A DNA stretch of 64,000 nucleotides. It comes from Pagrus major (lineage: Eukaryota > Chordata > Actinopteri > Spariformes > Sparidae). The notes beneath the pieces are model-generated. The model saw only the letters and a program-made list of their open reading frames with translations. It made no database searches and had not been told where the DNA came from. A program made the translations under genes and the position numbers. Location of the stretch: contig NC_133230.1 of the NCBI RefSeq assembly GCF_040436345.1, positions 3,369,297-3,433,296 of the forward strand. Reading direction: 5' to 3'. How positions within the stretch are numbered: the stretch's first letter is position 1; each line of letters starts with the position of its first letter. This document shows positions 1 to 13,311 of the stretch, in pieces.

Positions 1-973
1 CATCCCTCCTGCAGTCACTGTTCTGCCAGCATTGACTGAATTTTGGCATTGAAAATAAAATTTGTCACTGAAAACAAAACCTAAACTAAAGATTGCAAGA
101 GATCTATAAGATGATTTTATCCATAGTTCCATCCATCCATCTTAAACACACATACTCCTACTGTCTCTTGTTGTTGAGATCAAAATGGCCCCATGATTGC
201 AAATAGCATACAAAGTAAGCAGCTGAAGGCCCGAGAGAGTTTTACAGCTCCTTTGTTCGGCAGAAGGCAGAAATACGAGACAGAAAATGACGGGTTTAAA
301 TCACCTCCAATTTTATGTCCGAATGAGGTTTCATCTTTTTTTAAGTTCGCAGACAAAGCTTGATTCTTTGCGACACTGAAGTCAAATCCAGGTTAAGCAC
401 AAAAGTGTTAGACCCTGTATTTTTCTTTTCTTTTTCTTTTTTGCTGTGCAGAATCTGATGTAATCGCTCTTTGTGGAATTTATGAGCACTAAAATTTTAA
501 ACCTGGCTTTGATGTTAGAGAACAGGGTGGTTGTTGAGAGCGGAGGAGCTCCAGTCAGAGATAATTTAGATGAATTAGCTGCACAAGACCTGAAATATTG
601 AATCAAATCAAACCGGAGAGAGCAAAAAAGTTCAAACAGGAAAGTCTGACTGCAGACTTTACTGCAGGCTAAAAGGAAAGAGTGGATTATAGCACAGGAT
701 GTTGGAAAATCTGAGACGGACAATAATGCTTTCATGCTCAAATCTAGAAATGTCCACAGTGAAGCCAAAAGTGAGCTGCAGCTTCCAGGTATGTGGATGT
801 AATTGAATTTGAGAAAAGCAGTGAAAAAGAAAACAGAAAATGCAGTAAAGGGAGACACAAAGATAAATATAAAAAGAATAAAATAAACCTCACAGGAACA
901 GAAACAACCTCAGTCAACAAAAAAGCAAGAAAACAGTCGAATTCTAGAAAAAAGACTGGTCATCGAGATCAAG

Positions 974-995
974 TAAATAAATAAATAAATAAATA
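974..995. repeat. (TAAA)n microsatellite
   Basis: About five and a half perfect tetranucleotide units. The rest of 1-1239 shows nothing I can name. Confidence 0.85.
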
Positions 996-1239
996 CGATG
1001 CAATATGCATTTCAATATGTATATTAGAAAGGGTCATATGTTAAGACACATCTCCTCAGGATAAATATAAGTTAAAACAATATAAATATGGATGTCTTGG
1101 TTTTTTCCTTCTGCCTGTTCTCTTAAGCATGCCAGCCTCGAGTCATAAAAATCATCATCAAATCAATCATAAAAACTGTTATTTTTCAGTATTTTGTTGG
1201 TGCCCCAATTTTTCTTTCACAGTTTTTTTTACATTGCAG

Positions 1240-1325
1240 TTTCTATTTCATATGTGGGGACCCAGAGCTCTTTGAATGACAGCAGGGTGAAGGTCATCCT
1301 CCACCTGCTGTGCGAGCTGCCTCAG
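1240..1325 (+). other. Unassigned coding-like exon
   Basis: An 86-nt segment between a strong acceptor (pyrimidine-rich, ACATTGCAG) and a CTCAG/GTATGG donor. It is open in one frame for 28 codons, SISYVGTQSSLNDSRVKVIL then HLLCELPQ. Most third positions from AGC AGG onwards are G or C, unlike the AT-rich surroundings, and the residues look like an amphipathic helix of an alpha-helical repeat protein. I do not recognise the protein and found no convincing partner exons nearby, so it may belong to a gene that extends left of the window. Confidence 0.3.
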
Positions 1326-4300
1326 GTATGGTATTCAACATATGGACGCCACCAGGGGAGGAAATGTAGGACGCCGAGGGGGTTATTACAGGTCGTACAT
1401 GATCTATCTATTCTCTCCCGCTCTGTGTTCACATGTAAGAAATCACGCTAATGAATCTAATTTAAGCGTTTGTTGTTAAGATTAAGCTGGAGAGCACCTT
1501 CTGATTAATGATCCTCATTACGATATTAAATCTTAATGACCTGGTTTCTCCAGATGTTGTGTTGCAATGTTTGAATTTGAAAATGCTGTGGTGAAATTCA
1601 TGATCATAAAGGAATGTGTTTGTGTCTTTAAAGATCTTTAATTTGTGTATTCACTCACTGTCCTTCATAGTTGGCACTTATATGTGAGCAGACTCCGGGT
1701 GTCTGGAGATACAGACATGACGAGCCTTGAAGACGTTCCAGACTTCCTCAATAATAATGAGCTGAGGGAGAACAGTGACCAAGAGTTACACTCACACTGT
1801 CTGCTGCCCTCCTGTCGGATGAGGATACGAGAATCTGTATCACCAATAAGTCAGCATCTTTGCACTTCCAGTTTTCTCCTCTCAAAGTCAGTTAGTTTTT
1901 CCAATAGATTTTCAGTTTCATGTCCAAAACAAGGTGTGTGGTGAAGATGAGCTTAAGATAGTTAGTTAGTTAATGTTTGTTCGCAAAATCGTTTTAACTC
2001 TGCTTCTTTTTTATTTCTGCAGTGTAGAGTTTCCACAGTTATTCCAGTTGTCCCACCGTTATCTGGGGATAGTGACCAGGAAAACTGTGCCTCTTCCTGT
2101 TTTGGTTACACAATGGCAAACGCGCTTTCTTTGTCCCATAACTTGACCTTTGTTTTTCTGGAACTGAATAGCATTGTTAATAGGGAATCAATCTATATGC
2201 AGATGATGCATTTTTCTACAGCCATTACACTTTTCAATCAGTATTTACTTCAGAATGATAAGTTCAAGTAAAAAAGTTGGATATTGCCAGTTGCGGACCA
2301 TAAAGACAAAAATGACAACTAAATGCTCAAATTTTAGCATGCTAAAATGCTGACAGTGACAACGCTAATATTCTGACGTTTAGCAAGCATAACGTTTCTG
2401 ATGATGGCATTATATTAAAAGTTCAGGTTCACCAAAGCTATTACAGTTCATCTTCAGGGGAACATGAAGTCTGAACCAAATTCCATGACAATCCATCCAA
2501 TCAAAGAAGAAAAGTCAGGGGAACACCAAACACTGACAGTTTAGATATTTCAGTCTGGACTAAAGTCAAGGAGGGACAGATCGACCTAATCTAGCATGCA
2601 AACTCTACTTTTTTTATTCAAGGAAACCAAGGAAAGAAGTTTACAGGGATTTCTATAATTCATAGTTCTCGTTCATGTTTCTAGAGAGTCCCTGCTGCTC
2701 TGGTTGAATATTTGTCAATCCAAAGCTGCTTGAAGTTTTTCTCTATTGATAAAAGACATCCAAAGTCAAGAAAAAACATGTATTTGCTTTCCACCTGCAG
2801 CCTGTAATTTCAGGGATATTATGTTGTTGTTGTTTTTTAACCGTGGGACCGTGGTAAAGGCATCCTGCAACAGGTAAATAACAGATATTTGGGAAGTAAT
2901 CTGCACTCTTGGATACTTTCTGCTGTCTGGTTTTACTTTTCCTATTCATGTACAGTATTTCTATTCAGGGAATGAGACTGAAACCATGCCAAGATGTTTC
3001 TGTCAGAGTTCGAAAGAGACGAAAATCACAATGTCAGTATCAATTTGTCAAAGTCAGAGTTTGTTGTCAGTCCCACAGAAATGAAGAAAAACTGCTTCTT
3101 CTCAGATTGATTATTTTTGTCCATGTGTACAGAGAGAAATAAATCCTGTACTGAGCAGAAGAAGAGTTTCCCCCGGAGGATAGGAGATAGATGAGGCATT
3201 TGAAGCAGCAGGTCACACAGCTCGACTCTGTATCATCAAACTCCCCCAGGACCGCTCCTTCTCACTAACTACCCTCACTAACCATCCTCCACCAGGTCGC
3301 CTTGTTGCCAGGTTGCTCTGGGAAGCATCCCTTGCAAGAGTCTTTCTGTTGGGTTTTCCAAATCTAAAGCACGACAGAAACAGGAAGACGTTCAGTTTTG
3401 TCATCACTCTGTTGAGTGTAGCTCTTTTCTGCTTGCCTCTATATTGCTTTCCACTCTTTTGTTGATATTGTGGATACGTCCAAATACATATAGCACTGAT
3501 ATCAACACAAAAACATGTGCGAAAGTGCAACTGTCCGAACCGGATTCTCCAGACATGGTAAAGTCTTTATAAAGCAGTAATGGCTGGTCAACAGAGGACT
3601 CGAGGAAGTCCTACGATCTATATTTTTCAAATAAGCAGTGTAAATAATGTATTGTCAGTGAGTAAACAGCCAAGGGCACGTAAAACTTTCCCTGTTGACT
3701 CTTGTTATAACTTTGCTGTTGGAGAAAACGGTTGTCTGACTGGAAACATTCACATGAATGCCCTCTCAATCTGGCTCTTTAGTGGCTAAATGCTCCACAT
3801 TCTTCACCAGCCAGCCGGTAATTTTTTGGTGCTGTGTAGGCAGTGTACAGTGGGTTCATCAGAGTTTGTATTTTTAGACATTTTTGTTACAGGAAATGAG
3901 ACAGAGAGAGAGAGAGAGAGGATGTTGTGGTTCATGGTCAGTGTTTTAACCTCTTTTCAGAGCTGGAACTGAGGCAATGGACTCAAACAAGGCTGAGTCA
4001 TCACTGCACCTCTAAACATAATCATCTGACTTATTATATTTGTAAAAAGTATTGATAAGTGGAGTTAGTTAACAGCAAAATAAAATACAAAAGCAATACT
4101 TTATATAACAAATAATACAGTTCCTAAAACAACATGTTGTTGTCTTTACTTCCCCTTAAATTATAATCAAATTACGTCGACCTTTTCAGGAAACTTACTG
4201 AAAGACAGTGTTATTGATCAGTTTTACACAACCATAACATGGGTTTTTACAAATCTTCTTAATACTTCCAGCAGGTTTTGTACAACAATGGAGCGGCTAA

Positions 4301-7300
4301 ATTTTGGCTACACTTGGTTTAAGTATAAATTTGTTTATTGCTAATAATAAAAAGATAAAACAACACAGTTTCTATTGAAAGAAACATCTCTGCCCTCAAC
4401 TCTGCTTGTCAGTGCCTCCGGGGTAATGTAACGTGAGCCCTGCAGACGGGGGTTATGAGAGGCTGCAGATTAAAAATGCTATGGCTCTGGCAGCTGGATA
4501 GACGTTAAATAATGCATGCAGCATCATCAGCTCTGTGTCATGAAGACGAGCCGAGGATGCAGACACTCTGTTCAGCCTGAGAGGCCCCGAGGCTCTCGCT
4601 CGATCTCCGAGGCTTTGAGTGGGTCAACGAGCAAGATGAGGAACAGTTCAGTTTCAATCAGGTGGTATTTACTTTAGACCGACACATCAAGAGGATAGGT
4701 CTGTAAATGTCTCTGCCTCCATCTTCTATTTATGAGGGTTTAAAAGCGAACGAGGTGGGACATAACAAAGGACAGTTAAAAAAGCATGTAAGACTATTTT
4801 GGGTGTTTTTCTACATTTCCTTCACACATTTCTGAAGGGAAAACAGACGAACGAGCTGCAGACTCAGATAACAGTCAACATGAAATAAATATCAATGTTC
4901 TTGTAAAATCAGGAATCTGCAGTGTGAAATCTGAACAGCAGCCTAGTTTCAGAAACAATGGCCTCCTGTTTCACGACAGTAATCAATCACGATGATGATA
5001 CGTTCTCATAGTTTAATCAAAAACTGTATTCATGCCATCAACTTCAGTCTCACATATAAAGCTAAAAATGAAAGTGAACAGTGCGATACAGATAATTAGC
5101 TACGATCTCTCCGGAGATCAGCAATGTCAAGATGCAGTGTAGGTTCCTCACCGCTGGATCGTATGCAACGTTGCCGAAATATTGGAAAGGGTAAGACTGC
5201 CCTGTAAATAAATGTGTGGTATTTCTAAAATCAACAGGGCAAAGTTCACAGCCTCTACCTGGAAGGACGTTTTCAAAAACAAAAGACAAAATACGTCGTT
5301 TGTCCTCTCGAGTGACACATGTAAGCGTTCTCTAATCTGATCAGCAGGACGACATCATCAATCAAAACCTCTACAAAATGCTTAAAAGTGACTATTTTTA
5401 TAATGATGATTAATAACTTCAGTGCTCAGGCCTCAACCTTTACAATAATCATGCATTTTAAGTCACACATGCATGGTTCACTCTTGATCCTAACTTAGTC
5501 CCAGCCCTCCCCTGGATCTGGTTTTTAGCTCAGACTTACCTGATCTGCTCTGACTCCGCCTGGACCGCTTCAGTCTGAGAACTGGGGCATCCTCCTGCAG
5601 CACAGCGAGAGAGGAGCGCCGTTTGTTTTGTTTTCGTTGGCTTGCTGCGACTCCCAAAAGAGAAAATAATACAGTCTGCTCCTTGATTGCGCTCTCCCAG
5701 TTGTCTGCGTTCTTGTGTTTGTTGTTCTGCTGAAATTGCTGGGTGAGGTACCGCTGCTTTATTAGAAGGTATGCAGCAGACACACAAAAAAGGAAGAAAA
5801 TGAGAATGAAATGAGAGAGAAAAACATTTTGTGAGCTGAATTTTTGACTCCTGATCACAGGCGTCCGCTGAGCCAACAGGACGACGTCCAACGGCAGATT
5901 TGAATTTTTTAAATTATTTATAAACAGAGTGAGCATCTGAACACACAATTATATTATTTCAAAAAAAACCCACAACCTTCACATATAAAGAAACGTCCTC
6001 TTTCTCACCCGATGACCTGAACAGTATGGGAGTGTTTATGACACAGCAGCAGCCTCCAGATAGTGTTACAACCTCACACTGGTGGATGTGGAAATGGCAA
6101 AATGTGCTAATGTGATGTGTTGCTCGCAAAGGTCTGTGGGCCTCAGATTTAGGTCACCTATCGGTGGGTGAATTTGGGGGATCTGCAGCCGGTCACGTGG
6201 AGACAGTGACGACCTGACCTCTTGATAATTATCTGCTGGCTTTCTACATCCTGAGCCTTTGGTGCAGCTCTCTGTCTGTTTGTTGCCAGATAAACATCAC
6301 AGAGGAAGTGGATTATGTTATATTTTCAACAGTTTTATATCTTAAGGTCACAAATATCCAGTTTTTTCACGCTTACAAACGTTGAAACTCTTGGCAGTCA
6401 GCTCATACAGCATGTAATCCGAACTTAACGCGTTGATATGATGAAAATGTAACGTGTCCCTGGTCTGCAGAAACATACAATACGAACATTTTATTCCAGC
6501 GACTGGGCTGGAAACGTGATGAATAAATAAATCTAGTTAAACGTGCGCTATATCAGAATAATACAAGAACAAAAAAGCCTGTTATGATTCCTAACACCAC
6601 GTCACAGCATAGAGATCTAAGTGTTTCTCTCTTCTCTGCTCTTCAGATAGTTGGACTCTCTAAGTCTCAGGGCTGTTTACCTCACGACATCCTTTATAAA
6701 AAAGCACCTTCAGTAGGCGCAAGGCACACTCACTCCTCCAGCAAGCAGCTCACATCCACCTCTTTTTCCTCTTCCCAACCCGCTCCGGGCTCCACCTGCA
6801 GAGCCGCCCCATCTAAAATTGATTACGGTGACATTTACTATTCATAGAAAAGGTTACTAGAGTAACCCTGTGCTGTGCTGCATGTTTGAGTGGAACATTA
6901 TTCCCAAACAAATGAAGAGGCTCTCTTCACTGAACAACTGTGGATCAGAGCTGAATGACAAACTGGTTGTGTAATTATGAATAATATGCAGATCTGCTGC
7001 GTATTCAGTCGAGATCATGATTTTTATTTCATAGGAGGGAAGCGATAAAGACGGTGAGTGATTACATCATTACTTTAAGATCAATATTGTAGTATTTTGA
7101 GGGAGCGAAAACAAAAACATGAAGTATTAACCGTCGGTTCATTCATTCTCCAGCTGGTTTCTGAATCGTGTGTTTTCTTTTTATCGTTTACAACATGGCC
7201 TGTTTTTTTATCTGATTGGCTGGCAGGTGTCAGTTTAAAATCACATTTTCGGTTAACTGTTTCACCGCCGCTCTGCTGGAGTACAGTACTAAAATGGATG

Positions 7301-7439
7301 ATATTAACCTGCAGGTAACCATGGCAACAATACTTCTGTTTCATCCGACCTGAACTCTCTTCTTGTTAGTGGCTGCGTTACAAGCACAATGATGCACAGT
7401 TTTTACATCACCTCCATCTATCAGCATCAGGGATCGGAG
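1326..7439. other. Intergenic, no supported gene
   Basis: AT-rich sequence with only short chance frames. It holds a dispersed repeat fragment (2325-2520), a GA run (3902-3921) and one exon-like segment on the minus strand (5540-5594, see findings). Confidence 0.6.
2325..2520. repeat. Dispersed teleost repeat fragment (TTAGCATGCTAA family)
   Basis: It contains the palindrome-like TTTAGCATGCTAAAATGCT and, further on, a stretch ending CCATGACAATCCATCCAA. Related fragments occur at 44595-45055, 54500-54800 and 56675-56845. The type is very common in percomorph genomes; the autonomous parent is unknown to me. Confidence 0.55.
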
Positions 7440-7760
7440 GGTAACTGAGTACATTTACTCAAGTACTGTACTTAAGTGCACAGTATGTAATTTCTGCCAC
7501 TAGGGGGTCTCGGGTGCAGAGCCGGACCTTCTGGAGGAATAAACACCCGGCGTCACATCAGATTCTGATCTGATCCGGAGCCATTGACCGACGGGAGGAG
7601 AGCTCAGAGATTAGTTTTTAACTTTTGGGATTAAAAAGTGGATTTATCTTCACTCCTGTTTATCAACCCGACTGCAGCAGTGACACGCGGAGGTGACCTG
7701 CATTGTCGGGTGTTGCTTGTTAGCTCAGTAAAGTGATCTGGCTGTTTGTTTTTTAAATTT
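7440..7760. repeat. Compound dispersed repeat (AAGTACT type followed by TATGTAATTTCTGCCACTAG type)
   Basis: 7445-7480 matches the terminal part of a common teleost DNA-transposon repeat (GAGTACATTTACTCAAGTACT). From about 7482 a second, different repeat starts with CAGTATGTAATTTCTGCCAC and continues through GC-richer sequence. Sequence between 7761 and 9156 shows no gene. Confidence 0.5.
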
Positions 7761-9156
7761 TATTCATCATTTATTTTATTATCATGTTTAGTCTCGTTCC
7801 CCGACTTTCTCCCTCACTCTCTGACTTTCTCAAAAATTTTACAGCAACACACGACCAAATGAAACGCACCGTTACTTTGAATAAAAAAGATTTCTCTGGT
7901 TTGAGCATTTTAGGAAACATTTGGGATAATGTAAGAACAAAACTCAACAAAAATAGAGCAATGGTCGAGTCGTTTTCAGACCTTTAAATGGAGAATTGCT
8001 ACATATTTTATCTTTTATCATTTTTGATCCCCAAACAGAAATTAACAAGCTAGCTAGCAGTATATAAATTTATAATATACCTATGAATGATATAAAATTA
8101 GCCACACATTATATATTATTCAGCAAAATCAGTACTTTTAGTTAACATTTTTGAAGTTAAAATGTCGATTAGATGAATAAATTGGCTATTTTCTAAGAAC
8201 TTATCCATCTTTGTCGACAGAGAAACGGCAGCATAGTGCAAACATGAGTCATGAAACTGAAATGTGAAGTGTTCCCTTTTGTGCTGAAAAGAGAAAATTA
8301 GTTTCACTTCAGTTTTTTTCTTCTGTTGTCGCAGAATAAAACACACAGTTTAAGTTCAACTTGAGTTTAACAGAATAAAGAAATCACATTACATTTACGC
8401 TTGTTGAATAAACCTTGAGGAACAAGGAGGAACATTTACAGATAGGAAGGACATACACCATCTAACTCTTTCAAAGATATTAAAGACAAGTATACTTTCT
8501 TATGATTATGAGGAAATGAACCACAAGATGGAGGACTCTATCTGAACTGCAGCCTACAGTACAGCCATCGTCACACATACACAATATCTGCATGTGTTCC
8601 ACTTGAAGTCACACAAACAATTACAGCAGCAACAAGTTGGCAGATAAATGTTTACGTTAGCTTTCCTCCGAACACTTCCAGTCACAGCGCCGTGCTGGGC
8701 AGCCATGATGAGTCTCACGTGGAGGTGTTGCGTGGGCGTCCAACTCGAAGGCTGAGCGGCCTCGGAGGAGACGGAGCTCCTCGCTGGCTGCCGTCCATAC
8801 AGTAAGTGCTCTTCATACAATCAAACACACTGCATCTCACTGCTCTTTAATTTGGTCGGTGCGCGCTGAAGTGTTTCATCAGATTCATGCTGTGTTTCAT
8901 CACTTCGGTCTTTCAAGAAATCTCCTTTCCGCTTATGTCGCGTGGCACATTCTCAACATCAGTTCTGCATAATGAGTTTATACCTTTGGACCTGTTTGGA
9001 AACACTTTGCTTGGATCAAAGCAACATTTCAAGTCTCTAAACACACAGCATGAGAGTAGCGTTGTCTGACTTTAAGATGCGTAAAGTTAAATAACCAATC
9101 ACGAGCCACAAATCAGCTACCTGGGTATATAGACATGATATTTTTCAAGAGAAGCG

Positions 9157-9370
9157 TTGATTGAAACCACCCAGAACATCAGTGATATGGGTGAAGTGAG
9201 ACGTCTGCACAGAGCCCAAAGGATACTAAAAGACAACACCCACCCCAGCCACAGTCTGTTCACCCTGACAAGAGGTACAGAAGTATCCGCTGCCGTACCA
9301 CCAGACTACAAAGCAGCTTCAGTCCTCAAGCTGATCTGTGTTGTAGATTGACAATTAAATGAACCTTGAA
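9157..9370 (+). mobile_element. LINE (non-LTR retrotransposon) ORF2 3'-end remnant
   Basis: The first part reads RRLHRAQRILKDNTHPSHSL in frame. After a shift near 9265 another frame gives RYRSIRCRTTRLQSSF, the usual continuation at the C-terminus of fish LINE ORF2 proteins (AQRI..D..HPLH..F then RY/RS.RCRT.RLQ.SF.PQA). It ends with a short A-rich tail (CAATTAAATGAACCTTGA). It is broken and certainly inactive. Confidence 0.6.
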
Positions 9371-9374
9371 CGTT

Positions 9375-9850
9375 AGAAACGGGCGATTGAGACATAGACG
9401 AATAATTCTGGTAAAGGGGGGTAAACACTTAGGATTTCTTTTAACCAATCACAATCGTCTTGCGTGGGGCTAAACCCAGGATGCAGCTGGGGTGCCCCTG
9501 CAGAACAGTGTTGGGGTAAACTTGTTTTGCAGGTGGGGAGCCCCTGCATTGAAATAGCTAGAACACTGCAATGAGGGCAGCCCGGCCTGTCTGCTCTACC
9601 TAACAAGCCCAGAGACACTGAGCAAATTTATTACATTTAGAGGTTCTCATAGGTGATTTTTGTTACTGATAGACGGAGCCGGGCTAGGTGTTGCCAGTCT
9701 TGTTAAGCTAAACTGATTGGTAGCTGACTTTAGCTTCATACTTAGCATACAAACATGAGAGTAAAAGCAAACGTCTCACTGATTTCTTGATCTCTCTCAT
9801 TAAATTGTACATTTATAATATATACTTGCTCAAATCTTTTCATTATAATT
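9375..9850. repeat. Dispersed teleost MITE-like repeat
   Basis: It begins near GAGACATAGACGAATAA and includes TTAACCAATCACAATCGTC, CTGTCTGCTCTACCTAACAA and a TTGTTAAGCTAAACTGATTGG segment. These occur in this order in a repeat I recognise as abundant in percomorph genomes. The ends are not sharply defined here. Confidence 0.45.
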
Positions 9851-10733
9851 TGAAAAGTTCCTCATTTCACCTTCCGTTGAAAAACACTATAAATAAAATA
9901 TATCACTATTACTATTATAACTTAAACTTTAAGCAATAGGAAGTGTGTCTTTACCCACAAATGATGCAGCCAACTTTGGGCCAGAAGCCACTGGTGTCGT
10001 TTAAGTAGATTCAACTTAATGTTTAGATATATTTTTTCTGATGTAGGCAGCATCTTGTTTCGTCAGGGATAAGTTTGACATCACAGCCGTAGTAAAACTC
10101 TTGTTTAGTCACAGTGAGCTGAGAGAGGACGGTGTCGGGCTGCAGGCGGAGGGGCGGGTGAGCTTTAACTCGGCCTATCACGGACTCATTTGAAAGACCC
10201 GTTTGAAGCCAGCAGGAGTGGGAGATGAAAGTCCTGGCACAGCACACTTTGACATCATCAAAACACAACTCCCTCACAACACTCAGCGGCTCTAATGGCT
10301 GTGTTAAAAGGTACTTTTAAATACACAGATTTACAAGTGGCCGCAGGCATCGTCCGGTCGGTCTTTGTTCCAAATCAAACATGAATGAATTCGACATAAT
10401 GAAACAGGAGAGCAGCCAGACGAGATACAGCGGGGAGAAATAAATTGAGAGTGAGCCGGTTAATGTCCATGCAAAATGTTGAATTTGTTTTGGAGATTCA
10501 AAGCAGTAAAATTGAGTCGAGTGGTCGAGTGAAGTTTATACTTTGCGTCACCAGTTTTGGGGATTTTCATGCCGAGAAGGAAGGAATGAAGTCTTGTAAG
10601 GACGAGGAAAAAAAACAAGGACGGAAAGGTTAAAAGGTGAGAAAAGAAAGGAGAAAAGTGGAAAGAATTAAAAAATGAAGAAAGAAGAATAAACTTTACT
10701 TCCAAAATACTGAAACAGTAAACTTACTGGGAC

Positions 10734-10880
10734 TTTAATAATTATAAATCATCCCGAGCATCTTTTTCTGCATCACATCCTGTTAAAAAAAAAAAAAACC
10801 TTCTCACCTCGGTGCATATCGGACAGCATATACGCCGATACCGATGTATCTGTGATCGGCCAATACAACCAATATACCTG
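10734..10880. repeat. Dispersed repeat, copy A of a pair with 58313-58440
   Basis: TTTAATAATTATAAAT, then CATCTTTTTCTGCAT, then alternating CGGTGCATATCGG/CCGATACCGATG motifs. The same blocks in the same order recur near 58.3 kb. The CGATA-rich palindromes resemble a common hAT-like repeat of fishes. Confidence 0.55.
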
Positions 10881-11068
10881 CCGGGCTGCATAATTTAATA
10901 TATGTGATCTTAACATTCAGAACAGATACGTGTTGGTATGTAAGCGCAGCATCAGTGGATCTCGTTGTACAGATCTGTGGGGATGTTTTACTGATTGCGG
11001 CGCTGCAGCGGCAAATGTTAAAAGCTTCCACCTGTGTGAGAATTATCTGTAAAATAGGAGCCAGACAC

Positions 11069-11078
11069 AGTGTGTGTG

Positions 11079-11116
<38 letters not shown>
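11069..11116. repeat. (GT)n microsatellite
   Basis: An interrupted dinucleotide run of about 24 units. Surrounding bases 9851-13290 hold no gene I can support. Confidence 0.9.
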
Positions 11117-11120
<4 letters not shown>

Positions 11121-11589
11121 CCATCCTTAAGAGGAGAGATGAGTCCTCGTGCCTCTGAAAAACAGCTTGTGACATTTGAGAGATAATTGACACTGTATAT
11201 TTTCCCCCTCGCAGCCTCGCTCCCCGCAGCCCTTCATTTTCCCAGGAGTGACCCCGCTTGCTCCGATGAAGTGCTCTTCACAGGGTTGTCATCTCAAAGG
11301 TCAGATCCGCAGAGCGAACGAGGCATGGCAAGAAATAAGATGGAGATCTCGCCATCCATCTCGCTGTCTGGATCAAGACACCAAACTGACCTTTAGCAGT
11401 ATATCAGCCTCAACAAGCTCTCAGAGTGTAGGTGGGTGAGCGGCGCTTGTTGTCTGTTGGTCTGAGTGTGTTTATGCAAGACGAAGAAACACAAACAGAC
11501 TGAAGACTTTAAACCACAAACACTCATGTTTCGCATATTTACATGCAACTTTACAGCTCTTATAAAGTTTTCAAAAAGGCATGTTGAAC

Positions 11590-11822
11590 TGATTATTAAT
11601 TTAGTCTCTAAAATGTCAAAAACAACAACAAAAAAACTAAACGGATAAAAATGCCACCACAATTTCCTAAAAACTAAAGGTGACATCTTTAAATCGCTGG
11701 TTCTCGTTTGTTCAACAGTCCGAAAACAACAATTTCCTCACGACTGAATATCTGCCGTTTTTCTTCTTGAATGGCATTTAAATTGCCGTCGACCAATCAG
11801 TTAATTGTTTCGGCACGTAGCT
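11590..11822 (-). repeat. Dispersed teleost repeat (ATTAATCGATTA family), antisense copy
   Basis: Read on the minus strand it shows the landmarks GCCGAAACAATTAACTGATT, a middle region with GGACTGTTG, and a GACATTTTAGAGACTAAATTA end. Seven copies of this family occur in the window. Confidence 0.5.
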
Positions 11823-13311
11823 TGATAACGGTGCCAAAATATGAGTCTATTAGCGCAAGTTTAACGGAGGAGCTCTGGCTCTGAACGCATTAAAAGAAAC
11901 CTTTGATCAATGCAACATTAAAGTCTGAAGAGCGATTAAAAGTACAGCGATTATCTCTGAAGTTCTGTCATAAAACTCAAAAGTTGTTTCATGATAATCA
12001 TAATATATGTTATATAAGAGTTTATTAAGTTGTTGTCAGTGTTTCTATCGCTCTGAAAGTGATCCCAAATATCATTCACCACTGTCGTCATTATAGTTAT
12101 TGTGGACTCCACAATCCACTTGTTTTGATTTTTAAAACGATATATTTATTGTTATCGTTCTTTTTCAAACTCTTGAGAGTTCGTCTTAAGTTCATTAAAG
12201 GCCATTAAGCAAATATTAGATTTTAAAAAACACATAAATAAATGTGACATATTGCTAAAAATGGCAGAATTACCAAATATTATGAAAAATAATATCACCC
12301 CTCCCTCTAGAATGACAGCAAACCGTCCATTTAGACCAAAAACTGAGCTGAACTAGCTCATAGTTTAAGTCTTTTATTAAAATACAAAATTGTTCTTGTG
12401 CTCCTTCATGAGTGAAGTTCCTCACTTAACATTCATACATGTTGCTCAGATAAAATAAGTAATTTGAAGATTTCATTTTGTGTTTTTTGATGATTTATTA
12501 TTTCTGACTTACCACTTAACTCGTCTCCCCTTAAAGTAGATTAATGAATTAAATTAGAGATCATAGTTTCCTAATGACGGGCTGCACATTTAAACAACTG
12601 CATGCAAAAAAAACGGTGAATAAAAATATTTTAGACTGACAGTGATGCCATGAAAATGTTTCCTGTTCTCTCTGGCTGTGACGTGAGACGCAGCAGTCGG
12701 GACGGCAGCTGTTTGGTTTACTTTCCTTGAATAACTATGAGGCAAGACACATAAATCAGAGCCTAAAATAAGACCAGAGTTTGGATTCACGGTGCATCCT
12801 CCAGCTCAGAGGAGAGGAAACAAACCTGAACGCCCTTCACTGAAATAAAATCCTGCAGGGCTGCAACCACACAGAGCAGATTTCATTACACGAGGGGAAA
12901 CGTTTTCCTGGAAATAGTTTGATTTTTTAAATCCGTGCATCGAGTTAGTGCGTCAGCATAAATGTCCAGAGCAGAAATCTGGCGAAATAAACACCTAAAT
13001 GTGCATTTTGTGACATTTTCTTTCCACTAGTTGACTCAAAAAAAAACCACCACAATAATCTGATAACTGGGAATAATCAGGTTTTGATAATAATCTGATT
13101 TGACGTGTGTTTACATGCACTTTAGTAATGCAATAATGGAATAAACTGGTTTAAATGATTCAGTCAGTTAGTTGGGTTTCTTTCCAAGAGCCTGAAGTAA
13201 AACTGTCGTCGTTTATCACGGCGTCAGATCCTCGACAGGAGTAAACCTAATCTTCTCTTCAACCAGAACAAACCACAGGAAATAAATAAATTAAAGAACA
13301 TTTTCAAAAGA

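Noticed and set aside
3213..3530. 105-codon minus-strand frame
   Set aside because: No homology, no splice context, length within chance for this much DNA.
5490..5939. 149-codon minus-strand frame with one hydrophobic segment as a membrane protein gene
   Set aside because: No recognisable family, and the composition looks like translated AT-rich intergenic DNA; only the short spliceable part is kept as a weak finding.
6584..6847. 87-codon plus-strand frame behind a good acceptor
   Set aside because: Ser/Pro-rich without family resemblance, and no partner exon.
10804..11193. 129-codon minus-strand frame
   Set aside because: It runs through the GT microsatellite and a dispersed repeat.
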